Assembly (NCBI RefSeq): GCF_013409625.1
Contig: NZ_JACCBF010000001.1
Coordinates: forward strand, 5,335,001 to 5,399,000
Direction of reading: 5' to 3'
Origin: Nocardioides kongjuensis
GTDB taxonomy: Bacteria > Actinomycetota > Actinomycetes > Propionibacteriales > Nocardioidaceae
DNA length: 64,000 bases
Shown: positions 56,174 through 64,000 of the stretch, piece after piece
How the letters are laid out: each line of letters opens with the position of its first letter
How positions within the stretch are numbered: the stretch's first letter is position 1
Made by a program: the position numbers and the translations under genes
The notes under the pieces: model-generated
The model's database searches: none
Told to the model about the DNA's origin: nothing
What the model saw: only the letters and a program-made list of their open reading frames with translations

Positions 56174-57613
56174 TCAGCAGCCGGCGTCGGTGAAGGCGCA
56201 CATCGCGTCGACTACCGGTGCTGCGTCGTCGGAGATCGCCTCGACGACCTCCTGCTCGCGGCCCTGCGGGTTGCCCGCGTGGCCGCCGCGGTTCTCGATG
56301 AGGACGGCCCGGCCGACCCGCACGACGAGGGTCGTGTCGCCGAACGGCGTGGGGCCGCCGGTCGCCTGCTGCCAGCCCAGGACGGCGAACGCCTCGTCGC
56401 CGGCGTCGACGTCGCGGACCTCCCAGCGGGGGACGGTGCCGTCCTGGTCGGCCGGTCCCTCGGGACAGGCCTCGAAGACAGCGGCGATCGCGGCCGTGGC
56501 CTCGGCGGCGGCGTCCTCGCTCGGGTAGGTGGTGACCTGACGGAAGCGGACGTCCTCGACGTCCACCCACTCGGCAAGGAGCCGGTCGGAGCGGCGCGGC
56601 TCGGTCGCCGAGGTGTCGCAGGCGACCAGGGCGATCGGGTCCAGGCCGCGCATCGGCCCGGTCAGCGGCTGGTCGGTCTCGTTGCCCGTGGCCGGCCACC
56701 CGGAGGCGAGCGGGAAGTCGTCGGCGATCCGGGTCCCGGGCGCGGCCGCCGGGTCGGTGGGCTCGTTCGCGCCCGGCTGGAGCCGGTCGGCGGCGATCGG
56801 GACCATCCGCTCGACCGGCGTGCCGTCGGTGAAGTCGTAGTCCTGCCCGATGACGGTGGAGCCGAGCACCGCGATCCGGGAGCCGACCCGGACCAGGCCG
56901 GTCTCGGCGATGAACGCCAGGTCGCCGCTGTCGTCGAGCGACGACGGCACCGGCCCGTAGTGGGCGTCGATGACCTGGGCCTCGCTGTCCTCGAGCCCGG
57001 TGTCGACCGGCCGCGGGTCGAAGGAGGTGTAGTCGGGACTCTCGGTGGCGGCGACCTGGTCCGAGCAGTCCCGCACCCAGTCGGCGATGGTGTCGTAGGC
57101 GGCCGCCGCGCTCGCGGCGTCGGGGAACTGCGCGATCGCCTCCCCGAAGTGGTCCCCGGTGATCTCGACCGACGGGTCCTGGGTGTTCCGCAGCTCGAAG
57201 TCGCGCTGGAACACCGCCGTCGCGCCGAGGCCGGTCAGGCTCTCGCGGGCGCACAGGTGGAACCCGCCCTGGCCGTCGCCCTCGGACGTGGTGGTGGCGA
57301 ACCAGTCCTCGACGCCGTTGTAGACGGTGTCGTCGTCGGTGAGCAGGTCGTGCTGGCTCAGCGGGCCGCTGCGGGCCGGGTCCTTGGTGGCCAGGTCCTT
57401 GTCGGGACCCTGGTTGCCCGTGAGCAGCAGGACCGGCGCGGTGACGGTGGCGACGGCGAGGGCAGCGCCGCCCGCCACGAGGGCCGTACGACGCCGGCGG
57501 ATCCGGTCGCCGCGGCGACGTACGTCGGCAGCAGAGAGCGGCATGTCTCCTCCTGCGCGGCCGAGCTCGGCCCCGAACCGGGTGAGCTCCTCGATGGGGT
57601 CGTGATCAGGCAC
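56174..57613 (-). CDS. Membrane-anchored extracytoplasmic protein, partner of a sigma factor
   Basis: 479 residues. A short cytoplasmic N-terminus (MPDHDPIEELTRFGAELGRA, then SAADVRRRGDRIRRRR) precedes one membrane helix (about 43-65). A large extracytoplasmic domain follows with paired cysteines (LCARES, RDCSDQVAA, VACDTS, EACPEG, MCAFTDAGC). The cytoplasmic part is short for an anti-sigma domain and lacks the zinc HxxxCxxC motif, yet the gene overlaps the sigma factor gene by 8 bp, so a regulatory link is likely. GTG 57613 has GGGAGGAGG upstream. No named family is recognised. Confidence 0.75.
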   Translation of the reverse strand: MPDHDPIEELTRFGAELGRAGGDMPLSAADVRRRGDRIRRRRTALVAGGAALAVATVTAPVLLLTGNQGPDKDLATKDPARSGPLSQHDLLTDDDTVYNGVEDWFATTTSEGDGQGGFHLCARESLTGLGATAVFQRDFELRNTQDPSVEITGDHFGEAIAQFPDAASAAAAYDTIADWVRDCSDQVAATESPDYTSFDPRPVDTGLEDSEAQVIDAHYGPVPSSLDDSGDLAFIAETGLVRVGSRIAVLGSTVIGQDYDFTDGTPVERMVPIAADRLQPGANEPTDPAAAPGTRIADDFPLASGWPATGNETDQPLTGPMRGLDPIALVACDTSATEPRRSDRLLAEWVDVEDVRFRQVTTYPSEDAAAEATAAIAAVFEACPEGPADQDGTVPRWEVRDVDAGDEAFAVLGWQQATGGPTPFGDTTLVVRVGRAVLIENRGGHAGNPQGREQEVVEAISDDAAPVVDAMCAFTDAGC

Positions 57614-58115
57614 GGGTCGCACCTCCTCCCGCCAGGCCGGGCTCGTCGGCGAGCAGGGCGGCGAGCGCCGCCCGGCCGCGACTGAGCCGCGCCTTGATGG
57701 TTCCCTCGGGTACGCCGACCTCGGCCGCGACCTGCTGGACCGGGAGGTCGGCGATGTGGTGGAGGACCAGCGCCTGGCGCTGGGCCTCGGGAAGCTGGCG
57801 CAGCGCGGCGACGAGGGCCACGTGGGACTCGTCGACGGCGCCCGTCGTGCCGACGGGCTGCAGGGCCCGGTCGGGGGAGCGCTCGCCACGCTTGCGGCGA
57901 CGCCAGCGGCTCACGGCGAGCCGGTGGGCCGTCGTGCGCACCCACGCCTCGGGGTACTCGGCGCGGTCCAGCTTGCGGCGGTGTGCCCAGGCGCGGGCGA
58001 ACGCCTCCTGGGTGCAGTCGGTGGCCTCGTCGAGGTCACCGATCATGGCGTAGACCTGTCCGGTCACCCGGCGGAACGAGGTCGCGTAGAACTCGTCGAA
58101 CTCGGCTGCGTCCAC
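57606..58115 (-). CDS. SigE-family ECF RNA polymerase sigma factor
   Basis: 169 residues. Region 2 reads FDEFYATSFRRVTGQVYAMI, then GDLDEATDCTQEAFARAWAH followed by RRKL, and region 4 reads LPEAQRQALVLHHIADLPVQ followed by QVAAEVGVPEGTIKARLSRG, an intact helix-turn-helix. This is the actinobacterial SigE-70 (ECF41/39-like small) class. It directs transcription of a small regulon, probably including the overlapping membrane protein gene. Autoregulation is probable but no -35 GGAAC-type site was identified upstream. Confidence 0.93.
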   Translation of the reverse strand: MDAAEFDEFYATSFRRVTGQVYAMIGDLDEATDCTQEAFARAWAHRRKLDRAEYPEAWVRTTAHRLAVSRWRRRKRGERSPDRALQPVGTTGAVDESHVALVAALRQLPEAQRQALVLHHIADLPVQQVAAEVGVPEGTIKARLSRGRAALAALLADEPGLAGGGATRA

Positions 58116-58205
58116 GTCGACCTCCTCTCGTCCACCGCGATCGCGGATCTGTCGAGATGGATACGCCCGAGCCCGGGAGCCGGTTGCGTGGCTCCCGGAA
58201 CTTTT

Positions 58206-60155
58206 CTACGGAGCGTAGGGAGTCGTTCGCGCCAGCCGCTCCAGGGCGCGCTGGGCGAGCGCGACGAAGTCCTCGTTGGCCATGCTGGCCTTGGGGGCGG
58301 CGACGTAGGCGAGGACGGACACGGCGGTGCCCTGGCGGAGCACCGCGACGTCGTACTCGATCGTGCGGTCGCCGGGCAGTGCGGTGCTCAGGTGCCAGGC
58401 GGACAGCGCCTGCGGGCCCTTGCCCGAGGTGAGCAGCTCCTGGACCTCGGTGCCGGCGGTCGCGTCGAGGTCGGGGCAGGCGGTCATCTGCTCGCGGAAA
58501 CGGGTCACGAACGCGCCCGCGGCGCCGGACGGCAAGGTGCCCACGGTCTGGGTGAGGCCGACCTGCGGCGGCAGCTTGGCGCCGCTGAACACGAAGGTGC
58601 GGAACTCGTTGGCCTTGATCTCCTGGTCGCGGAAGGTGCCGTAGAGGTGCACGGTGTCGCAGCCGATCGCGCCCGCGTCGATCCGGTCCTCGGTGAGCTT
58701 GGCGGCCGGCGTGCCGACCCAGGGGCCGGGGTCCGGGGTGATCGGCGGCAGGTCGATCTCGGAGAGCATCCAGCTCGTCGTGGCGGTGGGGTACGGCGTG
58801 CGCGGGACCGGGCTCGGGTCCGGCGTCGCACAGGCGCCGGCGTCGGGCAGCGCACAGATCCGGGTGACCGCCGTCGCCAGCAGCCGGGCCATGCCGGCAC
58901 CGTTGGCCTTCGCCGGGGGCATCGTGGTGGCCAGCGAGGTGACCGTGGTGAACAGGCCGGTGCGGGCCACGCCGACGACGTACGTCATCGCCTCGGCGCG
59001 CGAGCGCAGCACGAACAGCGTCGACTGGTCGCCCACGCCCGGCAGCTCGGAGGTGCTCACCAGCTGGGTGCGCGGCGCCGCGGTCTCGTCCTCGACGGGG
59101 GAGGGGCAGGTGGCGAACCAGCGACGGGCGTGCCGGTAGGTGCGGATCGCACGCTGCTCGGAGGAGGAGGCCTCGGCGACCTGGACGACGTTGCGGGGCG
59201 CCTTCGGCTTCGTGCTGTCGCGGAAGGTGCGGACCCAGGCGGCGGTGCCCTGCGGGTCGGCGTACCGGGTCGGCTGGCACGGCAGCACCAGGCCGTTGCC
59301 GCTGGAGTTGTCGCTGGTCGTGCCCTGCTGCCACCCGCGGCCGGTCACGGCCTCCTGGACGGCGTCGACCGGGACCAGCGAGGTGTCGGGCAGCGTGGTG
59401 ATGGCGGGACCGGCCGGCGGCGGGCCGCCCGCGGCGGGCACGCCCTCGCGGTCCAGGCTCGGGCGCACGCCCGTGCTGTCGGCGGCGATCGCGCCGCCGG
59501 CGACGAGCGCGACGACGGCCACGGCGCCGCCGACGACGGTGTGGGCGCGGCGGCGGGCCGCGCCGGCGCGGCGGATGATCGTGACCCGCGGCCAGGTCAC
59601 CGTGCGGGTGGCGTCGGCGAGCCCGTTGAGCGCGAGCGGGATCGCCGAGGTCGGGATCTCGAGCGCGGTGGCGAACTGGGCGGCACCCTGCTGGAGCTCA
59701 CGCTCGGCCGCCTCGGCGGGCAGCCCGATCTCGTGGGCCATCTCCTCCATGGTCACCGCGGCGAGCTGGGTGAGCAGCAGCGCCTTGCGCTGGACGACGG
59801 GCACGGCGCCGAGCGCCTCGAGGGTACGGCGGGTCTCCTCGCCGAGGTCCTTCTTGCGGTGCCAGGGCCGGGTGCTGGCGCGCCGCAGCGCCTTGCGCCA
59901 GGCGTCCGGTCGCACCGCGGACTCCGGCTCGGACAGCCGCCCGGTCTTGCGCCAGTGGTGCCAGGACACGACGAACGCCTCGCGCACCGCGCTCCGGGCG
60001 ACCGCCAGGTCGCCGGTCAGGGCGAAGGTCTGCAGCAGCAGCCGGTCGCGGGCGTCCTTGTAGAAGGCGTCGAAGCTGCTCGTCAGGTCCGCGCTGGAGA
60101 CGTAGGCGGACCGGGGCTGCTCGGCGCTCGGGGTCACCTGGTCGTCCGCGGTCAT
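58206..60155 (-). CDS. Degenerate sigma-factor-like domain fused to a membrane helix and extracytoplasmic domain
   Basis: 649 residues. Residues 25-75 (SFDAFYKDARDRLLLQTFAL then TGDLAVARSAVREAFVVSWH) resemble sigma region 2 of the neighbouring ECF factor. Residues 115-160 resemble region 4, but the recognition helix reads EAAERELQQG instead of a basic GTIKARLSRG, so DNA binding is unlikely. A membrane helix lies at about 205-225, followed by a 420-residue extracytoplasmic domain with several Cys. It probably tethers or senses, perhaps as a decoy or anti-sigma analogue. ATG 60155 fits the domain start. Confidence 0.75.
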   Translation of the reverse strand: MTADDQVTPSAEQPRSAYVSSADLTSSFDAFYKDARDRLLLQTFALTGDLAVARSAVREAFVVSWHHWRKTGRLSEPESAVRPDAWRKALRRASTRPWHRKKDLGEETRRTLEALGAVPVVQRKALLLTQLAAVTMEEMAHEIGLPAEAAERELQQGAAQFATALEIPTSAIPLALNGLADATRTVTWPRVTIIRRAGAARRRAHTVVGGAVAVVALVAGGAIAADSTGVRPSLDREGVPAAGGPPPAGPAITTLPDTSLVPVDAVQEAVTGRGWQQGTTSDNSSGNGLVLPCQPTRYADPQGTAAWVRTFRDSTKPKAPRNVVQVAEASSSEQRAIRTYRHARRWFATCPSPVEDETAAPRTQLVSTSELPGVGDQSTLFVLRSRAEAMTYVVGVARTGLFTTVTSLATTMPPAKANGAGMARLLATAVTRICALPDAGACATPDPSPVPRTPYPTATTSWMLSEIDLPPITPDPGPWVGTPAAKLTEDRIDAGAIGCDTVHLYGTFRDQEIKANEFRTFVFSGAKLPPQVGLTQTVGTLPSGAAGAFVTRFREQMTACPDLDATAGTEVQELLTSGKGPQALSAWHLSTALPGDRTIEYDVAVLRQGTAVSVLAYVAAPKASMANEDFVALAQRALERLARTTPYAP

Positions 60156-60292
60156 GGCCGCACCAACCTACGCGGTCAGCGGTCACCGGCTCCAACCCGT
60201 GTCGCGGTGGCGGTCGTCTCGTCGTCGTGTCTCGGGGCTCCCCGGCGTGGCGGGCCGAACCGGCCGGTCCGGCGCGTGAAGATGGGCGGACC

Positions 60293-61612
60293 ATGACGTC
60301 CCTCCAGTCGCCGCCGGCACGCCGCAGTGGACCCGGGCGCTCCGGGGCCGCCTCGGACGCCGACCTGCGCCGTCAGCTGGCCACGACCCGGCCGCTCGTG
60401 CCGACCGCCAGCATCGGCGGCATCGTCGCCGCGGGCGCGCCGCTGCTGGTCTGCATGGCGATCGCCGTCGTCGGCTGGTTCCTCACCGACGCCGGGGGCG
60501 AGGGCGCCCCCAGCGGTGCGCTGCGGGTGGGCGCCCACGGCTGGCTGATGGCGCACGGGTCCACCGTCGCGATCGAGGGCGTCCGGATCACCGCGATGCC
60601 GCTCGGCCTCACCCTGCTGTGCGCCTGGGTGGTGTGGCGGGTCGGGCACCGGGTCGGCGAGTCGATCTCCGGGCACGGCCCCGACGCCGACCGGATCGCC
60701 GACGGCGCCCGCGACCTCACCGTCCCGTACGCCGCCGGCCTGTTCGCCGTCGGGTACGCCGTCGTCGGCGTGCTCACCACGTCGATCGCCGCCACCGCCG
60801 CCTCCGCGCCGTCCGAGGCGCGGGTCGTGCTGTGGTCGGTCCTGCTCGGACTGGGGGTGGGCGGCCCGGCCATCGCGTTCGGCTCCGGTCGCGCGGCGAT
60901 CTGGCTGCCCGTCGTACCCCCCGCGGTGCGCGACTCCGCCCTCGTCGCTCGGCGGATCCTGTCCCGCTGGGCGCTGATCTGCCTGGTCGCGCTCGTGGCG
61001 GGCTTCGTGCTCGACTTCTCCACGGCGGCCAACGTGGTCTCGCAGCTGCACGCCGACGCCGGCGCGGTGCTGCTGATGACCGTGCTGACCCTGCTCCTGC
61101 TCCCCAACGCGCTGCTCTTCTCCAGCGCCTACCTGGTCGGTCCGGGCTTCACCGTCGGCACCGGCACCACGGTCTCCACCACCGCGGTCGTGCTCGGCCC
61201 GCTGCCGATGTTCCCGCTGCTCGCCGCGCTGCCCGACCAGGGCTCCCAGCCGTGGTGGACCGACTGGCTGATGCTCACCCCGATCCTGCTCGCCGCCCTC
61301 GTGGCCGGCCAGGTCCAGCGCGACCGGCCGGTGCTCGCCTGGGACCGCGCCGCGATCCGCGGCTGCGCCGGTGGGATCAGCGCGGGCGTCGTGCTCGCGA
61401 TCCTCTCGGGCTTCGCCGGCGGGGCCGTCGGGCCGGGCCGGATGCAGGACGTCGGGCCCTACGTCTTCGACGTCCTGCTCCACGCGATCACCTCGTTCGG
61501 CATCGGCGGCGTGGTCGGTGCGCTGGTCGTGTGCTGGTGGCAGCGCGACGCCGACGGCCGGGTCCGCTCGGCCCTGCGGGCCGTCCGTGCGCGGCTGCCG
61601 CGTCGTGGCTGA
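60293..61612 (+). CDS. DUF6350-family integral membrane protein
   Basis: 439 residues with nine to ten hydrophobic helices. It begins MTSLQSPPARRSGPGRSGAA and includes PTASIGGIVAAGAPLLVCMA, SWALICLVALVAGFVLDF-like segments and DWLMLTPILLAALVAGQVQR. The same membrane protein lies directly upstream of purN-purH in Streptomyces, which supports the family call. It has no recognised transport signature. ATG 60293 is chosen where hydrophobicity begins; the longer frame from 60227 is Arg/Pro-rich. Function unknown. Confidence 0.85.
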   Translation: MTSLQSPPARRSGPGRSGAASDADLRRQLATTRPLVPTASIGGIVAAGAPLLVCMAIAVVGWFLTDAGGEGAPSGALRVGAHGWLMAHGSTVAIEGVRITAMPLGLTLLCAWVVWRVGHRVGESISGHGPDADRIADGARDLTVPYAAGLFAVGYAVVGVLTTSIAATAASAPSEARVVLWSVLLGLGVGGPAIAFGSGRAAIWLPVVPPAVRDSALVARRILSRWALICLVALVAGFVLDFSTAANVVSQLHADAGAVLLMTVLTLLLLPNALLFSSAYLVGPGFTVGTGTTVSTTAVVLGPLPMFPLLAALPDQGSQPWWTDWLMLTPILLAALVAGQVQRDRPVLAWDRAAIRGCAGGISAGVVLAILSGFAGGAVGPGRMQDVGPYVFDVLLHAITSFGIGGVVGALVVCWWQRDADGRVRSALRAVRARLPRRG

Positions 61613-61626
61613 CGGTTCGGAGGTCC

Positions 61627-61632
61627 TAGAAT
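61627..61632 (+). promoter_or_regulatory. -10 box TAGAAT, leaderless promoter of purN
   Basis: TAGAAT ends 7 nt before GTG 61640. Confidence 0.65.
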
Positions 61633-61639
61633 CCGGGCC

Positions 61640-62254
61640 GTGCCCGCCCGTCCTCGCATCGTCGTCCTCGTGTCGGGCTCCGGCACCAACCTCCAGGCAC
61701 TGCTCGACGCCAGCGCCGATCCGGCGTACGGCGCCCGTGTGGTCGCCGTCGGCGCCGACCGTGACGGCATCGAGGGCCTGGCCCGCGCCGAGCGGGCCGG
61801 CATTCCGACCTTCGTGGCGAGGGTGAGCGACCACAGCAGTCGCGCGTACTGGGACCGCGCGCTGGCCGACAAGGTGGCCGCCTTCGAGCCCGACCTCGTG
61901 GTGCTGGCGGGGTTCATGAAGCTGGTGGGGGAGAAGTTCCTCGACCGCTTCGGCGGCATGACCGTCAACACCCACCCGGCCCTGTCCCCGTCGTTCCCCG
62001 GCATGCACGGTCCCGCGGACGCGCTTGAGTACGGCGTGAAGGTCACCGGCGCGACCCTGTTCGTGGTCGACGCCGGCGTCGACACGGGCGCGATCGTGGC
62101 CCAGACCGTCGTACCGGTGGAGGACGACGACACCGTCGAGTCGCTCCACGAGCGGATCAAGGTCGCCGAGCGCGCGATGCTCGTCGAGTCGGTCGGCCGG
62201 ATGGCCCGCGAGGGGTTCACGGTCGAGGGCCGGCGGGTTCGCCTCGGCGGCTGA
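61640..62254 (+). CDS. purN: Phosphoribosylglycinamide formyltransferase
   Basis: 204 residues, typical for PurN. The N-terminal motif is [20 protein letters not shown], which binds the GAR phosphate. The catalytic Asn-His-Asp set is in [20 protein letters not shown] and [20 protein letters not shown]. It transfers the formyl group from 10-formyl-THF to GAR, the third step of purine synthesis. It is followed by purH, which has its own riboswitch and promoter. GTG 61640 follows a leaderless box. Confidence 0.97.
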   Translation: MPARPRIVVLVSGSGTNLQALLDASADPAYGARVVAVGADRDGIEGLARAERAGIPTFVARVSDHSSRAYWDRALADKVAAFEPDLVVLAGFMKLVGEKFLDRFGGMTVNTHPALSPSFPGMHGPADALEYGVKVTGATLFVVDAGVDTGAIVAQTVVPVEDDDTVESLHERIKVAERAMLVESVGRMAREGFTVEGRRVRLGG

Positions 62255-62261
62255 GCCGCCG

Positions 62262-62267
62262 TAGAAT
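62262..62267 (+). promoter_or_regulatory. -10 box TAGAAT of the purH transcript
   Basis: TAGAAT sits just before the riboswitch aptamer and places the transcription start near 62274, so the aptamer begins close to the 5' end of the mRNA. Confidence 0.6.
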
Positions 62268-62273
62268 CGGCGA

Positions 62274-62340
62274 CACACGACTGGCGCAGGTGGGCCACCA
62301 CCAGGGAGTGACGAGTCGGCATCGATCGCCTGGGTGCCCT
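62274..62340 (+). promoter_or_regulatory. ZTP (pfl) riboswitch aptamer upstream of purH
   Basis: The conserved pfl elements are present: GACTGGCG (62279-62286), CCAGGGAGTGACGAGTCGGC (62301-62320), and the 3' core CGCCTGGGTGCC (62327-62338). CGACT (62278-62282) pairs with AGTCG (62314-62318), and GGTGG (62289-62293) with CCACC (62298-62302). ZTP is a folate-stress signal that accumulates when AICAR transformylase, the PurH activity, is limited. Ligand binding should raise purH expression. Confidence 0.88.
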
Positions 62341-62364
62341 CATCGAGACGAACGACCGATGAGG
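62338..62364 (+). promoter_or_regulatory. Expression-platform hairpin that covers the purH ribosome site
   Basis: CCTCATCG (62338-62345) pairs with CGATGAGG (62357-62364), an 8-bp stem that includes part of the GAGGAG site (62361-62366) 4 nt before ATG 62371. The left arm shares its first base with the aptamer's 3' core, so the two structures probably compete. Translational control is inferred. Confidence 0.7.
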
Positions 62365-62370
62365 AGCCCG

Positions 62371-63972
62371 ATGTCCACCACGCCCGACCGGATCAAGATC
62401 AAGCGCGCGCTGGTCTCCGTCTTCGACAAGACCGGCCTCGACGAGCTGGTGCAGGGCCTCGCGGCCGCCGGCGTCGAGCTCGTGTCGACCGGCGGATCGG
62501 CCGCCCTCATCGAGGGCCTCGGCCTCCCGGTGACCAAGGTCGAGGACCTCACCGGCTTCCCCGAGTGCCTCGACGGCCGCGTGAAGACGCTGCACCCGCG
62601 CGTGCACGCCGGCATCCTCGCCGACCGTCGCCTGCCCGACCACGTCCGGCAGCTCGAGGAGCTCGAGGTCGCGCCGTTCGACCTGGTCGTGGTCAACCTC
62701 TACCCCTTCGCCGCGACCGTCGCCTCCGGCGCGGGCGTCGACGACTGCATCGAGAAGATCGACATCGGCGGTCCGTCCATGGTCCGCGCCGCCGCGAAGA
62801 ACCACCCGTCCGTCGCGATCGTGACCGACGGCGCCGACTACGCGAAGGCCCTCGAGGCCGCGCAGGGCGAGGGCTTCACCTACGACGAGCGCAAGGCGCT
62901 GGCCGCCAAGGCGTTCGTCCACACCGCGACGTACGACGTCCAGGTCGCCTCCTGGATGGGCTCGGTGCTCACCGACTCCTCCGAGGGCACCGGTTTCCCG
63001 GCCTGGATCGGCGGCACCTGGGACAAGCAGGCGGTGCTCCGCTACGGCGAGAACCCCCACCAGCCCGCCGCGCTGTACCGCTCCGGCTTCGGCCCCGGCG
63101 GCCTCGCCGCCGCCGAGCAGCTGCACGGCAAGGAGATGTCCTACAACAACTACGTCGACACCGACGCGGCCCGCCGCGCGGCGTACGACCACGGCGACCT
63201 GCCGACCGTGGCGATCATCAAGCACGCCAACCCGTGTGGCATCGCCGTCGGCGCCGACGTGGCCGAGGCCCACCGCCGCGCCCACGAGTGCGACCCGGTC
63301 TCCGCCTTCGGCGGCGTGATCGCCACCAACGTGCCCGTCTCGGTCGAGATGGCCCGGCAGGTCGCGGAGATCTTCACCGAGGTCATCGTCGCCCCCGGGT
63401 ACGACGAGGGCGCGGTCGAGGTGCTCCAGGGCAAGAAGAACATCCGGATCCTCGTCGCCGAGCCGCTGGCCCAGGGCGGTGTCGAGACCCGCCCGATCAG
63501 CGGCGGCCTGCTCCTGCAGCACGCCGACCGCTTCCAGGCCGAGGGCGACGACCCGGCCGGCTGGACGCTCGCGACCGGCGAGGCCGCCGACGAGGCCACC
63601 CTGGCCGACCTCGCCTTCGCCTGGCGCTCGGTCCGCGCGGCCAAGTCCAACGCGATCCTGCTCGCCAAGGACGGCGGCGCGGTCGGCATCGGCATGGGCC
63701 AGGTCAACCGGGTCGACTCCTGCAAGCTCGCCGTCGAGCGCGCCAACACGCTCGTCGAGGGCCCTGCCGGATTCGTCGAGCGGGCGCGCGGCTCGGTCGC
63801 GGCGTCCGACGCGTTCTTCCCGTTCTCCGACGGCCCGCAGATCCTGCTCGACGCCGGCGTGAAGGCGATCGTCCAGCCGGGTGGCTCGGTGCGCGACGAG
63901 GAGACCATCGCGGCGTGCGCCGCCGCCGGGGTCACCATGTACTTCACCGGCACCCGTCACTTCTTCCACTGA
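62371..63972 (+). CDS. purH: Bifunctional AICAR transformylase/IMP cyclohydrolase
   Basis: 533 residues. The N-terminal MGS-type domain (about 1-200) is the IMP cyclohydrolase, including [20 protein letters not shown] and [13 protein letters not shown]. The transformylase domain has [35 protein letters not shown] and [12 protein letters not shown], and ends with [13 protein letters not shown]. It makes IMP from AICAR, the last two steps of purine synthesis. ATG 62371 follows GAGGAG, which is held in the riboswitch hairpin. Confidence 0.98.
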   Translation: MSTTPDRIKIKRALVSVFDKTGLDELVQGLAAAGVELVSTGGSAALIEGLGLPVTKVEDLTGFPECLDGRVKTLHPRVHAGILADRRLPDHVRQLEELEVAPFDLVVVNLYPFAATVASGAGVDDCIEKIDIGGPSMVRAAAKNHPSVAIVTDGADYAKALEAAQGEGFTYDERKALAAKAFVHTATYDVQVASWMGSVLTDSSEGTGFPAWIGGTWDKQAVLRYGENPHQPAALYRSGFGPGGLAAAEQLHGKEMSYNNYVDTDAARRAAYDHGDLPTVAIIKHANPCGIAVGADVAEAHRRAHECDPVSAFGGVIATNVPVSVEMARQVAEIFTEVIVAPGYDEGAVEVLQGKKNIRILVAEPLAQGGVETRPISGGLLLQHADRFQAEGDDPAGWTLATGEAADEATLADLAFAWRSVRAAKSNAILLAKDGGAVGIGMGQVNRVDSCKLAVERANTLVEGPAGFVERARGSVAASDAFFPFSDGPQILLDAGVKAIVQPGGSVRDEETIAACAAAGVTMYFTGTRHFFH

Positions 63973-64000
63973 GCCCGACCGGCGCTCTGAGAGGATCGAC
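63973..64000. other. Window end, no feature seen
   Basis: The last 28 bases after the purH stop carry no gene or hairpin that I can support. Confidence 0.4.

Noticed and set aside
55776..56193. Plus-strand frames between sucD and the 56174 gene
   Set aside because: They lie over the sucD terminator, the 55-residue minus-strand gene and the pseudogene remnant, and have shadow-type composition.

Overview
The window is about 64 kb of very high-GC, gene-dense DNA with GTG starts, ATGA/GTGA stop-start overlaps and TANNNT -10 boxes 6-7 nt ahead of start codons. The gene blocks guaB - guaB3 - choD-type GMC oxidase - guaA (as in mycobacteria) and pcrA - M23 peptidase - sucCD - DUF6350 - purN - purH (as in Streptomyces) point to the chromosome of an actinobacterium. 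My best guess is Nocardioides or another Nocardioidaceae member. That taxonomic call is inference from gene content and synteny.

Layout. 1-7 kb: end of a cytochrome bd subunit II gene, cupin/TetR divergent pair, zwf, guaB, a small membrane coiled-coil protein, a GNAT pseudogene, guaB3 and a nitrilase. 7-14 kb: TetR regulator divergent from a catabolic operon (phosphotransferase-like protein, DUF7064/7065-type protein, aldehyde dehydrogenase), then SnoaL-like, phosphotransferase-like and methyltransferase genes and a secreted protein. 14-21 kb: SARP/AfsR regulator, cupin, succinate-semialdehyde dehydrogenase and a cholesterol-oxidase-type GMC oxidoreductase. 21-28 kb: a 6C-like small RNA, guaA, an EAL-Cache-PAS-GGDEF protein coupled to a DUF1295 protein and a flavoprotein. 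28-34 kb: small proteins (DUF5709, DUF4126), a ROK repressor divergent from a xylose-type ABC importer. 34-43 kb: a coenzyme F420 block (fbiC, LLM oxidoreductase, acyl-CoA dehydrogenase, npdG) with an MMPL transporter. 43-48 kb: YbaK deacylase, a PspC/LiaF-like protein divergent from a PspC-histidine kinase and response regulator, and an M15 peptidase. 48-49.6 kb: an AbiEi-like/DUF559 endonuclease gene bracketed by mirror-image 150-bp repeat modules. 49.6-64 kb: pcrA, M23 peptidase, sucCD, two loci with sigma-factor-like genes and membrane-anchored extracytoplasmic proteins, DUF6350, purN, and purH behind a ZTP riboswitch.

How it fits together. Purine synthesis is spread over the window (purN, purH, guaB, guaB3, guaA), with purH under ZTP control. 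The F420 genes make the cofactor precursor (fbiC), recycle F420H2 (npdG) and use it (LLM enzyme). The same 14-bp operator pattern lies upstream of fbiC and of the aldehyde dehydrogenase operon, hinting at shared TetR-type control of lipid or sterol catabolism and F420 supply. The most unusual object is the DUF559 island at 47998-49589, which looks like a repeat-flanked mobile or self-regulated unit. All positions and motifs were read by eye; no database search was possible.
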